Positions 1 through 7,131 are shown, counted from the first letter of the stretch. The stretch: DNA of 28,514 nt from an uncultured Clostridia bacterium (GCA_947626155.1 CANQRC010000009.1:1-28514); one strand, 5' to 3'. Notes: generated by a model from the sequence alone, not told the origin. Translations and numbers: made by a program.

Positions 1-8
1 AATAAAAA

Positions 9-35
9 TGTCAATTTCTGGCCATAGAATTGACA
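9..35. repeat. Inverted repeat, operator-like
   Basis: An 8-base arm TGTCAATT at 9-16 is matched by its reverse complement AATTGACA at 28-35, with partial matching of the bases just inside. It could be an operator or the end of a hairpin belonging to sequence left of the window. A second, smaller inverted repeat (TTCTCAT at 61-67, ATGAGAA at 77-83) lies directly before the first ORF. Function unknown. Confidence 0.35.
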
Positions 36-83
36 GGATTGAAATCGATAAGCTGTTGACTTCTCATATCTAAAAAATGAGAA

Positions 84-329
84 ATGAACAAACTTGTCGA
101 GCCAATTTGTTGTTGCTATGACAAAACGCAGGCTGACAATGTGGGAAATATAGACCTTAATACTAAAGTATTAAGGCTGGGCAAGTGTAAACTGTCACAA
201 GAGCATATAGATGAAATAGCATTTATATTAGCTCATGATTTGCTTGAATTTGCTCAAACCGGTGGTGAAATGGAGAACTTATCGGCAAAAAGCCTTTACA
301 ACTTCCTAAGCCCCGTCCACAAGCCTTAA
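84..329 (+). CDS. Short hypothetical protein (81 aa)
   Basis: An 81-residue ORF that I do not recognise. The N-terminus contains a CCC run (residues 9-11) and the remainder is a mixed helix-like sequence with no membrane segment or catalytic motif that I can name. An in-frame TGA lies two codons before the ATG, so this is the only possible ATG start. There is no convincing Shine-Dalgarno site; a 7-bp inverted repeat (61-67 with 77-83) sits immediately before the ATG. A good intrinsic terminator follows 19 bases after the stop, which favours a real transcript ending here. It may also be the tail of a decayed gene. Confidence 0.35.
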   Translation: MNKLVEPICCCYDKTQADNVGNIDLNTKVLRLGKCKLSQEHIDEIAFILAHDLLEFAQTGGEMENLSAKSLYNFLSPVHKP

Positions 330-348
330 AGCAACAACAAAACAAAAT

Positions 349-381
349 GAGAAGGCATAAGCCTTCTCTTTTTCTTGTTTT
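349..381 (+). terminator. Intrinsic terminator
   Basis: Perfect 8-bp stem GAGAAGGC / GCCTTCTC with loop ATAA (349-368), followed by a T-rich tract to 381. It ends the transcript of the 81-aa ORF; its T tract overlaps the -35 box of the next promoter. Confidence 0.8.
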
Positions 382-403
382 ATCTTATAATTTGTGTTAT
401 ACT
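375..403 (+). promoter_or_regulatory. Promoter for the 546 gene
   Basis: -35 TTGTTT (375-380), 17-base spacer, -10 TATACT (398-403) with TGT directly before it (TGTG extended -10). The predicted start near 410 gives a leader of about 135 bases, which is long for this window. Confidence 0.55.
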
Positions 404-545
404 GATATAGTGACATGAATGATTATAAATCCTGCGCCAATTAAAACTTTATGGTTCGGATTTGATATCGTTTGTCGCACCAAAAAGAACAATTTAAACC
501 CATTATTTTACAGGGATGTAGTAGCAAAGTAAAAGGAGATTATTA

Positions 546-1010
546 ATGGAACAACGCTCATTTACAGAAAAAGAATGGGAAGAAATTGAACTAAAAACCA
601 AAGCAAATTACAAATATACACAACTAACGGACAAATTTATTAGATCAGTTTTTGAAACATCAAATGATGGTTTTACTATTGATACACAATTTGTAAACTC
701 TGGAAAAAAGTTTATTTCTCCGACAAAAGAGTATAAGGCATTTTTACGATATGGAAATGACTATTTCATTCTTGAAAACGATTTTGAAATAACAACGGTT
801 GATGGCTTTATTGCACCAAAACTCACAAAGCGATGGCGCGAAGGCATGATTAAAAGCGCCCTGCCATTAAAAGATAGAGAACATGGCAAAGATGTTGACC
901 ATTATTTACAAGAATTGCGTAAGTATGAAGAAGACAAAATCACACTTTCAATGCAACATTTAGGGACTATCGCAAATGTCAGGCATCAAATAGAAGATAA
1001 ACATTTGTAA
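546..1010 (+). CDS. Hypothetical protein, probably frameshifted at the 3' end (154 aa)
   Basis: Unrecognised soluble protein with a strong ribosome-binding site (AAAGGAG, 532-538) and correct spacing to ATG, so translation is likely. It is rich in charged residues with no membrane segment. The annotated end looks artificial. If one T is added to the TTT at 1004-1006, the frame continues past the TAA for 25 further residues (KDDFYKGDDYYYVIDNNGFN then WGLIQ) to a TGA at 1084-1086. That stretch has normal protein composition, unlike random translation, so the ancestral product was probably about 179 residues. The change may be a real mutation or an assembly error at a short homopolymer. No function can be assigned. 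Confidence 0.6.
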   Translation: MEQRSFTEKEWEEIELKTKANYKYTQLTDKFIRSVFETSNDGFTIDTQFVNSGKKFISPTKEYKAFLRYGNDYFILENDFEITTVDGFIAPKLTKRWREGMIKSALPLKDREHGKDVDHYLQELRKYEEDKITLSMQHLGTIANVRHQIEDKHL

Positions 1011-1086
1011 AAGATGATTTTTATAAAGGAGACGACTATTACTATGTAATAGATAATAACGGGTTCAACTGGGGTTTAATTCAGTG
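1001..1086 (+). pseudogene. Frameshifted 3' tail of the 546 gene
   Basis: In the frame of position 1001 the sequence reads through 1086 with tyrosine- and aspartate-rich coding character and ends in TGA. It has no start codon or ribosome site of its own. Best read as the displaced C-terminus of the preceding gene, which needs one extra T near 1004-1006 to rejoin. Confidence 0.5.
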
Positions 1087-1108
1087 AACCAAAAACTTAA
1101 GACATTTA

Positions 1109-1149
1109 CCTTGGGATTCGAACCAAGGTTCGCCCCTCCGAGCGGGGTG
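1109..1149. repeat. Tandem GC-rich hairpins with a tRNA T-arm-like loop
   Basis: Two stems lie side by side in otherwise AT-rich DNA: CCTTGG (1109-1114) with CCAAGG (1123-1128), and CGCCCC (1131-1136) with GGGGTG (1144-1149, one G-T pair). On the minus strand the first loop reads GGTTCGAATCCC, the usual tRNA T-loop consensus, but the stem arrangement gives an 8-base loop and no acceptor or anticodon arm can be folded around it. It may be a tRNA remnant or a dispersed palindromic element. Apart from this, the 1136-1240 stretch shows nothing I can name. Confidence 0.4.
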
Positions 1150-1240
1150 CGGCCCTGTTCGAGAAGAGCAAGCGTTTTTAAGAAAAATTTTAAATATTGA
1201 AGATTTTTTTAAACGAAGCTAAAAGTATTAGATTTTTTGA

Positions 1241-1268
1241 TTGTTTTTGTCTTGTTTTATGCTATAAT
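1241..1268 (+). promoter_or_regulatory. Promoter of the ATP-grasp cluster
   Basis: -35 TTGTTT (1241-1246), 16-base spacer, consensus -10 TATAAT (1263-1268) preceded by TGC (TATG extended -10). It lies about 40 bases upstream of the ribosome site of the 1316 gene and probably drives the genes up to 4506. Confidence 0.65.
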
Positions 1269-1315
1269 CAAATTAGAAAATATGGCCTAACATATTTTCT
1301 TGGGAGGTTTTATAT

Positions 1316-2143
1316 GTGAATATAGGCATTATTACAAGTTTTAGAGAAGTTTGCACAAGAGAGGATTATGTTATTGCAAAATCTTTTGCAAAAGATGGTC
1401 ATCATGTTGATTTGTTGGACTTTCCTGTCAACTTCCCCGTTGAAAAATATTATGATTTGATTATTTTTAAAAACGCGTGGTATTTAAGTGCGGATAAGGC
1501 ACAACAATTCTTTAAAGATGTTCAAGCTTTGATGAAAAGGATTGAAAAAACAAAGTGCAAGACTGTTTGCTCTAATGATGGAAAATTAAAATTTAACACC
1601 ATCGGCAAAAAATATTTGGTAGACCTGTATAATCAGGGATTTAAGGTTGTGCCAACTATTGACAACATGAAAGATATTGACCGTTTGCCAAAGGCTGATA
1701 AATACATAAAAAAGCCTTTTGTTTCGTATGAGGGCTTCGGAATGCAAGAGATTCCGAGCAAAGACCTTAAAAACTTGACATTAAAGAACGAAGTTTTGCA
1801 GCCAAAAATTGATTTCATTTCCGAAGTTCAACTCTATTTCATAAACAACAAGTATCAATACGCCGTTGAATATGCACCACACAAATGGCCAGACTATCCA
1901 ACGCCTCATGTGTTCAAACCGGCGCAAAAATACATAAATGAAGCCAAAAAACTTATGGATCTAAACGCAGCTTCTTGCAGTATCAGCCGTGTTGACTTTT
2001 TGCGTGTCAATGAGAACGAGATGCTGCTTCTTGAATTTCACGACACCTGTCCAAACATGAATTTGCTTTTGATTGATAGAGATGTTTCAGAGAAGTTTTT
2101 GACCAACTTCAAAAAGGCTGTTTATGAGTATATGAAGAAATAA
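1316..2143 (+). CDS. ATP-grasp family protein (275 aa)
   Basis: Probable ATP-dependent carboxylate-amine ligase of the ATP-grasp fold (RimK/glutathione synthetase-like organisation). Visible features: an N-terminal Rossmann-like start (MNIGIITSFR), the lysine and glycine-rich nucleotide-binding strand around residues 132-142 (KKPFVSYEGFG), and the metal-binding strand pair ending in RVDFLR (225-230) and LLLEF (237-241), supplying D227 and E240. The substrate cannot be told. Start: the ATG at 1314 is followed at once by TGA, so the GTG at 1316 is used, behind GGGAGG (1302-1307). The next gene begins 34 bases downstream with its own ribosome site, suggesting one operon with the phosphatase and transglutaminase-like genes. 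Fold assignment is fairly sure; function is open. Confidence 0.75.
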   Translation: MNIGIITSFREVCTREDYVIAKSFAKDGHHVDLLDFPVNFPVEKYYDLIIFKNAWYLSADKAQQFFKDVQALMKRIEKTKCKTVCSNDGKLKFNTIGKKYLVDLYNQGFKVVPTIDNMKDIDRLPKADKYIKKPFVSYEGFGMQEIPSKDLKNLTLKNEVLQPKIDFISEVQLYFINNKYQYAVEYAPHKWPDYPTPHVFKPAQKYINEAKKLMDLNAASCSISRVDFLRVNENEMLLLEFHDTCPNMNLLLIDRDVSEKFLTNFKKAVYEYMKK

Positions 2144-2177
2144 ATTCATTTCAGGTATTTAGAAATAGGAGAATATA

Positions 2178-2714
2178 ATGAATTTGTATGTTATGAGACA
2201 CGGCGAAACAGTCTGGAACAAAATAGGTATTATACAAGGCCGAAGGAACAATCGTTTAAGCAAAGAAGGCATAGAGGTCACACAGAAGGTTGCAAAACAG
2301 GTTAAAGATATTCCTTTTGATGTGATTATTACATCGCCTTTAATGCGGACTGTCCAAACAGCAAATATTGTCAATCAATATCACAATGTTAAATTGATAA
2401 AAGATGATGATTTGAATGAAATGGAAAAGGGAATTTTCACAGGGAGAAAGAAAAACTCGTTATCTGAACAAGAGCAAATTATCAAAAACGCAAGATTAAA
2501 ATCTGCGGGAATGGAAAGCTATGAAGAATGTTTTGAACGAATAAAAAATTTTGTAAATCGCATAAAGGTTTGCAAATTCAAAAATGTTTTGATTGTCACA
2601 CACGACCGCTGTGCAACATTTATACAAAACATCGTCTCGGGAAAGAAACCAGACTTTTCGGACCTAAGCGGAAGAGATTTTAAAAATTCTGAAATAAGGG
2701 AATTTACAATTTAA
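2178..2714 (+). CDS. Histidine phosphatase (phosphoglycerate mutase-like) family protein
   Basis: Cytosolic member of the histidine phosphatase superfamily, 178 residues. The RHGE motif at residues 7-10 holds the phosphorylated histidine (H8); R57 in the SPLMRTVQTA stretch and the second histidine H142 (VTHDR) complete the phosphate pocket, and an acidic residue around E81-E83 is the likely general acid. Its length matches small phosphatases of the CobC/GpmB type rather than true phosphoglycerate mutases. The usual VSHG/VTHG motif is VTHD here. Ribosome site TAGGAG. It follows the ATP-grasp gene closely and precedes the transglutaminase-like gene by 34 bases, so co-transcription is likely. 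Substrate unknown; a phosphorylated small metabolite made or used by the neighbours is a guess. Confidence 0.85.
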   Translation: MNLYVMRHGETVWNKIGIIQGRRNNRLSKEGIEVTQKVAKQVKDIPFDVIITSPLMRTVQTANIVNQYHNVKLIKDDDLNEMEKGIFTGRKKNSLSEQEQIIKNARLKSAGMESYEECFERIKNFVNRIKVCKFKNVLIVTHDRCATFIQNIVSGKKPDFSDLSGRDFKNSEIREFTI

Positions 2715-2748
2715 ACACATTCAAACGACAAATTTGGGGAGAAAAAAT

Positions 2749-3402
2749 ATGGCCGATAAAAATTTGCAAAAAACATATCAAAATTGTTTAGATTTCTATA
2801 AGCAAACAAGTATGTTTACAGATTTAGGCAAATACAAAGAAAATGCCATTGATTTGTGGGAAAACAAATGCAAAAAATCACTTAAAGAGCTGCAACATTA
2901 CCTAATGAGTGTGACAATTCATCGCGTTATTATTCAGCAGGCGCTAAGAGACGGCAGTGCAAAATATTTTGAATATGGCGACCTTTCAAAAATTGATTTC
3001 ACAACGCCAATGTGTGAAGATGATATTTTTGTGACCGCAGCGGCAATATTTAATGAAATTTATCGCAGAGATGATAAAGGCTTTTATTTTGAAAGGACTT
3101 TTGAAAATAAACTTGTTTTGACTTGTCGATATATTTCTGTTTTGACAAGCGCAATATTGAAAGCAAACGGAATTCCATGCAGAAGCCGCGCGGGCTGGGC
3201 AAGATACTTGCACGAGGGCAAATGTTTGGATCATTGGGTGAACGAATATTGGAACGAAAAAGAACAAAGGTGGACAATGTTTGACATGGACGACCTTTAT
3301 GATCCAGATTTCATGAAATACAAACTTTATGCCAAAAACAAAATTGCATATCAGTATATGGACTTTGGGAAAGACCAATTTTACTCGGCAGCAGATATGT
3401 AG
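2749..3402 (+). CDS. Transglutaminase-like superfamily protein, ended by an in-frame amber codon
   Basis: The transglutaminase-like (papain-fold) catalytic triad is visible: C126 in LTCRYISVLTSAIL, H162 in DHWVNEYW and D179 in TMFDMDD. Proteins of this superfamily act as peptidases, amidases or acyl transferases. The ATG at 2749 is chosen because the GGGGAG ribosome site (2736-2741) lies upstream; a TTG at 2734 would include that site in the coding region. The frame ends at TAG (3400-3402), but the very next codons continue in the same frame for 115 residues with no ribosome site, so the original protein was probably about 333 residues long. The catalytic domain is intact, so the shortened product may still be active. 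No signal peptide is seen. Confidence 0.75.
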   Translation: MADKNLQKTYQNCLDFYKQTSMFTDLGKYKENAIDLWENKCKKSLKELQHYLMSVTIHRVIIQQALRDGSAKYFEYGDLSKIDFTTPMCEDDIFVTAAAIFNEIYRRDDKGFYFERTFENKLVLTCRYISVLTSAILKANGIPCRSRAGWARYLHEGKCLDHWVNEYWNEKEQRWTMFDMDDLYDPDFMKYKLYAKNKIAYQYMDFGKDQFYSAADM

Positions 3403-3750
3403 TTGATGTATAGAAAAGATCCTTCCTGCTTGAAAAGTCTTGAATATGGCTCTAACGCTACAAAACCGGAAGAAGTGTTGAAATATTTGTTTTTGGATTT
3501 TTGGGCTGTAATGAACATGGAGTATAATTACAAATTTCGCTCTGCTGGATTTGATAAAAAAATAAACAAAATGACGGAGACGGAGTTAAAAGAAATAGAC
3601 GACCTGGCAAAACTTATGCGAAATGTCGATAAAAACTTTGAAAAATTGCAAAAACTGTATAACACGCCAAAGTATAGGCTTACAGTCTCTCCGCTTGTTG
3701 GCAAAGACAACTACAAACTTCTTAAAAAAGTGAAAAAATACGAGTTCTAA
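3403..3750 (+). pseudogene. C-terminal part of the transglutaminase-like gene after the amber stop
   Basis: This 115-codon stretch is in the same frame as the 2749 gene and begins immediately after its TAG. It starts with TTG or an ATG at 3406 and has no Shine-Dalgarno sequence in front, so independent translation is doubtful. The aromatic-rich middle (YLFLDFWAVMNMEYNYKF) looks like the core of a folded domain. The simplest reading is that one nonsense change, for example from a Trp TGG or Gln CAG codon, split a single gene. TAG also ends the ABC ATPase gene at 26663, so a global recoding of TAG is unlikely. Translational readthrough or re-initiation cannot be excluded. Confidence 0.55.
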
Positions 3751-4506
3751 ATGATGAAAAATGATAAAGATTTGATTGAGCTTTTGGCAAAACATGAGCA
3801 CGATAGATGGGCCAAATGGCAAAAATATTTGTTTTCTTGTTGTCTGAAAAATGATGACGGATCTTTTGTTATTCCAAAAGATAAAGTGGAAAGGTGGCAA
3901 AGGCAAATTAAAACGGATTATGATAATTTGTCGGAGAATGAAAAGAATTCTGACAGAAATCAAGCAAAAGAGATTGTTGATGTGATAAAAAATTTTCACA
4001 AGAACAACAAGCCAAAAGGTATTGTCGTTGCTGGCTTTGGCGCCATTGGAAAAACATGGCTTGGCGAGCATTATCCTAATATAATTGATATGGAAAGTGG
4101 CTTTTATGCACACATAAACGAAGGCTTTGAGCAAATTGATGTTGAAAAACGAAAGGGAACAGCTTATCGCCCCGCCAATCCACAGTGGCCAGAAAATTAT
4201 TTTAAAGCCATTGTTGAAGCGCGAAAACATTATGATGTTGTGTTGACATCAATGCATTGGGATTTGCTTAAATTTTTTGAAGATAACAACATCCCATATT
4301 ATCTTGCATTTCCAGAACAAGGGAGTGAACAGGTTTTGGCGAACAGGTGCTATGCCAGAGGGAATAATCAAACTTTCACAGAGAAAATGATAAAAAATGT
4401 CAAGATTTGGAACGAAAAATTGAAAGAATATCACCCTATCAAAATCTTGACCATTTCAAAAGACGAATATTTGGAAAATGTATTAAAAAAAGAAAACATC
4501 ATTTGA
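3751..4506 (+). CDS. RyR-like domain fused to a P-loop NTPase/kinase-like domain
   Basis: Two parts are visible. Residues about 10-72 (HEHDRWAKWQ, then YDNLSENEKNSDR) match the pattern of RyR-type domains as found in phage and bacterial proteins: a His/Trp helix, then a 'pY..L...EK..DR' helix. From residue 90 a second domain starts with a Walker A loop GFGAIGKT (95-102) followed by a conserved-looking IIDMES strand, then NPQWPENY and a late basic RGNN segment (203-206). This resembles small phage-type nucleotide-kinase-like P-loop proteins. The start overlaps the previous stop (TAAATGATG), so translation is probably coupled; an alternative ATG lies at 3754. Binding of a nucleotide-like ligand by the N-terminal part is inference from the family, and the reaction is unknown. 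Confidence 0.6.
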   Translation: MMKNDKDLIELLAKHEHDRWAKWQKYLFSCCLKNDDGSFVIPKDKVERWQRQIKTDYDNLSENEKNSDRNQAKEIVDVIKNFHKNNKPKGIVVAGFGAIGKTWLGEHYPNIIDMESGFYAHINEGFEQIDVEKRKGTAYRPANPQWPENYFKAIVEARKHYDVVLTSMHWDLLKFFEDNNIPYYLAFPEQGSEQVLANRCYARGNNQTFTEKMIKNVKIWNEKLKEYHPIKILTISKDEYLENVLKKENII

Positions 4507-4519
4507 AATAAATGATGTT
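4495..4519 (+). terminator. Hairpin at the end of the 1316-4506 cluster
   Basis: Perfect 10-bp stem AACATCATTT / AAATGATGTT with loop GAAAT, overlapping the TGA stop. Only a short T-poor tail follows, so termination may be weak. The stem core CATCATTT recurs in the terminator on the other side of the leucine-rich repeat gene (5418-5435). Confidence 0.5.
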
Positions 4520-4590
4520 AATTCTCTGCGTATTGTGTCTTTTTAGTTTAAAAATTTTTCTTCAAAGGCCGACTTATTTCAATATCGGTA

Positions 4591-4619
4591 TTGACAAAGA
4601 CAAGTTTATATGTTAGAAT
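4591..4619 (+). promoter_or_regulatory. Promoter of the leucine-rich repeat gene
   Basis: Consensus -35 TTGACA (4591-4596), 17-base spacer, -10 TAGAAT (4614-4619) preceded by TGT. The predicted leader is about 13 bases and includes AAGGGAG before the ATG at 4639. Confidence 0.75.
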
Positions 4620-4638
4620 GCTCAAAAGGGAGAAAAAT

Positions 4639-5392
4639 ATGGAAAAAGATGGATACGTTTTGAAGCGCGTGGATGAAAAAGATATTGAACTGTTAAATGC
4701 CAACCCAGCAAAATTTTGGGGGGAGGATTACTCACATTTCTCCTTTTGCTTTTTCATATTTAAACAATTTACGGGTTATAGCAATCCCAAATACTGTTGA
4801 GAAAATTGATAGAGACGCATTTTCTGATTGTATAAATTTGAAATTTGTCAAGCTGCCTTGCAATTTAAAATCTATAAAAGCATTTACATTTTATGGCTGT
4901 AAAAGTTTGAAAACTATAACTATTCCGGATGGCGTCAAAGGTATTGGTTTTGCTGCCTTTTTTGGAAGTGGGTTAAAAAGTATTAAAATCCCAAGCAATG
5001 TAGAATTTATTGGAGATGTGGCATTTTCTAATTGCAAGAATTTAAAGGAATTAACCTTATCAAATGGTTTGAAATGTATAAGCACAAGAGCCTTCGCTGA
5101 TTGTCCAAGTTTAGAGAATGTCGTTATACCCGACAGCGTCGAAGGTCTGGATCTTGGCTCAGTCTTTTATGATGGTCAATGGTGTTCTTTTGCTGGATGT
5201 AAAAACCTGAAAAGTGTAAAGTTACCAGAAAGATTCTTGGACGGAGTTTTTTATCCAGAAGATAGACAAAATGTCTTTCGCGACTGTCCAAAATTGGAAC
5301 ATATTTATGTTGAAAAGAAATCTGGTGAAGTAATTGATTGTATGCAACAAAATAAAAGCAAACCAAAAGGGCCTGACAAAACAATAGTTTGA
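4639..5392 (+). CDS. BspA-like leucine-rich repeat (LRR_5) protein with a frameshift at a G6 tract
   Basis: Cytoplasmic-type BspA/LRR_5 protein: repeated units of the form 'L..I.IP..V..I...AF..C..L' run through most of the product (for example VIAIPNTVEKIDRDAF, then TITIPDGVKGIGFAAF). The real start is the ATG at 4639, given by AAGGGAG and the promoter at 4591. In that frame translation would end at 4800. The repeats lie in the +1 frame from 4697 on. The two frames join cleanly if the six G at 4718-4723 are read as five, giving a protein of about 250 residues with the junction KFWGRITHISPFAF. No signal peptide or lipobox is present, unlike the large LRR lipoprotein at 19865. The tract could be a phase-variable switch, a mutation or a base-call error. 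Confidence 0.7.
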
Positions 5393-5411
5393 TTATAATA
5401 AGTGGAAAACG

Positions 5412-5441
5412 AAAAAACATCATTTTTAAATGATGTTTTTT
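5412..5441. terminator. Bidirectional terminator between converging genes
   Basis: CATCATTT (5418-5425) pairs with AAATGATG (5428-5435), flanked by A6 and T6, so it can work on both strands. It serves the leucine-rich repeat gene (plus) and the 5494 gene (minus). Confidence 0.75.
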
Positions 5442-5493
5442 CCGCTTCAAACAAGTTATTGTTGTGGCAATTTTCCTAAGCCTCAAACTTCTT

Positions 5494-6513
5494 TCATTGA
5501 TTAAGATTTATTGTGCTTTCTGCCAAACATTGTTTATCAGCATCGACAATCATTGCATAAGCATCTTTCAGTTTTTTGCAAGGCTCTAAATTTCCCTTCA
5601 AGGCTTGTTGCTTTGCTATATCCACAACATTATGTGCATATTCTTGCTTGTTTTCAAATTTCAAACGGAGAATATGTTGCACCAATGAAAAATCTCCGTG
5701 TTGCAATTGATTTTCATAAACATAATCCGCAATTTGTTTGTATAAATCTGGATATTTTTCATTTCTAACTTGATATGAAACAAAGTAGGCCAAGTTGTTT
5801 ATACAATTCTCATAGTCACTTTTGACTTTATGATAATCTCTGAACTCAAACATCTTTGTAATCAGCCGTCTTTCAACTTTTTCATTCAGTTTCGCTGGTC
5901 CCGTTATTTTCATCAACTGACAGCAATTGTCATAAATATTTCTGTCAGCAGTGGTTTTCTTATAGCACTCTGGCAATTCTTTTTTCATCTTATCATATAA
6001 ATCCCAAATTTTTTGAGAATATTGCACATACTTTGAAAAATCTAGGTCTACGTTTGCTTGTGCCATACGAAGCATTTCCAATGACAAACGTTCATCGACG
6101 TGCAATTCAAGGCCATAGGATAGTGGAAAACCAAAAACTCTTAGTGCAAAATCTAATAGGTCTTGATTACCTTCATAATTTGGGCTTGGCTTTCTGTAGT
6201 TGAAGTATATTCCTTGACAAATTTTGATCATATACGCATTCAAATACGGATACATCGAATAATCCTGCCACAAATATCCTGCAAGGCATCCGTTTTGATA
6301 TTCATAAATTGTTTTAATCATTTCAACCGGCTTTTTCCCTTCTTTGAGAAGGTCGTCTGCTTTTTGCATCAAATCCTGGAGGGCTTTATCACCATCAGGG
6401 TTTAAATCGGTGGATAAAAGTGGATAATTTTCTAATGTCCATTCGTCAACAATTTGTCGAACCTTTTTTCTTTCTTCTTCATTATGCGGATTAAATGGTA
6501 TAAATCTGCTCAT
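5494..6513 (-). CDS. Hypothetical protein (339 aa)
   Basis: Soluble, mostly helical-looking protein that I do not recognise. It is rich in Tyr, Asn and charged residues with several Cys (for example a CC pair in DNCCQLM), and has no membrane segment or nucleotide-binding motif. The start is well supported: AAGGAG lies 7 bases before the ATG, and a near-consensus promoter (6533-6561) sits just upstream, giving a short leader. The gene is therefore transcribed separately from the GNAT gene behind it. The helical hairpin-like C-terminal half could be a repeat (TPR/HEAT-like) scaffold, but I cannot show a repeat register. Confidence 0.65.
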   Translation of the reverse strand: MSRFIPFNPHNEEERKKVRQIVDEWTLENYPLLSTDLNPDGDKALQDLMQKADDLLKEGKKPVEMIKTIYEYQNGCLAGYLWQDYSMYPYLNAYMIKICQGIYFNYRKPSPNYEGNQDLLDFALRVFGFPLSYGLELHVDERLSLEMLRMAQANVDLDFSKYVQYSQKIWDLYDKMKKELPECYKKTTADRNIYDNCCQLMKITGPAKLNEKVERRLITKMFEFRDYHKVKSDYENCINNLAYFVSYQVRNEKYPDLYKQIADYVYENQLQHGDFSLVQHILRLKFENKQEYAHNVVDIAKQQALKGNLEPCKKLKDAYAMIVDADKQCLAESTINLNQ

Positions 6514-6532
6514 AAACTTCTCCTTCGTTTAC

Positions 6533-6561
6533 ATAATATCAAAAATATTGCGATTTGTCAA
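6533..6561 (-). promoter_or_regulatory. Promoter of the 5494 gene
   Basis: Minus strand: consensus -35 TTGACA (6561-6556), 17-base spacer, -10 TATTAT (6538-6533) preceded by TGA. This is one of the strongest promoters in the window and makes the 5494 gene independent of the upstream operon. Confidence 0.75.
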
Positions 6562-6585
6562 TAGAGGCTTATGCCTATGATTTTC

Positions 6586-7131
6586 TTACTTTAATTTATG
6601 AATTTCATCATAATGCTCGCGCAGGTGCAAGTTGCGGTTGTTCCAAGCCACATAATCCAAATTTGGCTTTAAACATTTTGTGCAGATATAATCGCCTGAT
6701 TTGTAATTTTTCGTGTCATCTACGGTGTATTTTTCTATAAAATCCATAACCTGTAAATACATATTGCTGGAAGCACGCTTTAAATTAAGGCTTGTGTCCA
6801 GACGAAAATAGTCAAGATCATCAAATTGTTGGCAATATTTTATTGTGTCCAAAAGTATTTGCTTGCCGTATCCTTTTCCGCGATATTCTGGAAGAACACA
6901 ATACCAATCCAGCCAAATACTTTTTTTGTCAATGTTTTCAACATAAACGCCCGTTATTCCAATCGGCGTTTTATCTAAATACACAATAAAGTCAATGTTT
7001 TTCTCATCACCGTTTTTGATAACATTCTCATAATTTTCTCTGTCCGGATAGTTTGGCCACTCTGAACTTTGAATTTTGCAGGCCAAATCAATGTTGCTTT
7101 TATCAACTTTCATATATTTCAACTTTTTCAT
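6586..7131 (-). CDS. GNAT family N-acetyltransferase with a CxxC...HxxxH tail
   Basis: GNAT acetyltransferase, using acetyl-CoA to acylate an amine. The acetyl-CoA loop is LPEYRGKGYG (80-89), preceded by the typical beta-bulge strand (SIWLDWYCVL). After the GNAT core there is a C-terminal segment with CTKC, then 15 residues, then HLREH, a spacing that could hold a zinc ion. The double GNAT protein at 13045 has the same tail motif (GNRNLH) but without these cysteines. The ATG overlaps the stop of the DUF5662 gene (ATGA), so the two are translationally coupled; GGAG lies 5 bases before the start. Last gene of the operon that begins at 9116. Substrate unknown. Confidence 0.8.
   Translation of the reverse strand: MKKLKYMKVDKSNIDLACKIQSSEWPNYPDRENYENVIKNGDEKNIDFIVYLDKTPIGITGVYVENIDKKSIWLDWYCVLPEYRGKGYGKQILLDTIKYCQQFDDLDYFRLDTSLNLKRASSNMYLQVMDFIEKYTVDDTKNYKSGDYICTKCLKPNLDYVAWNNRNLHLREHYDEIHKLK

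Noticed and set aside
3400..3402. TAG recoded as an amino acid in this genome
   Set aside because: The ABC ATPase gene ends properly with TAG at 26663-26665, immediately before its partner gene.
6560..6585. Terminator after the GNAT gene at 6586
   Set aside because: Only a 4-bp AGGC/GCCT stem with mismatches and no T tract on the minus strand.
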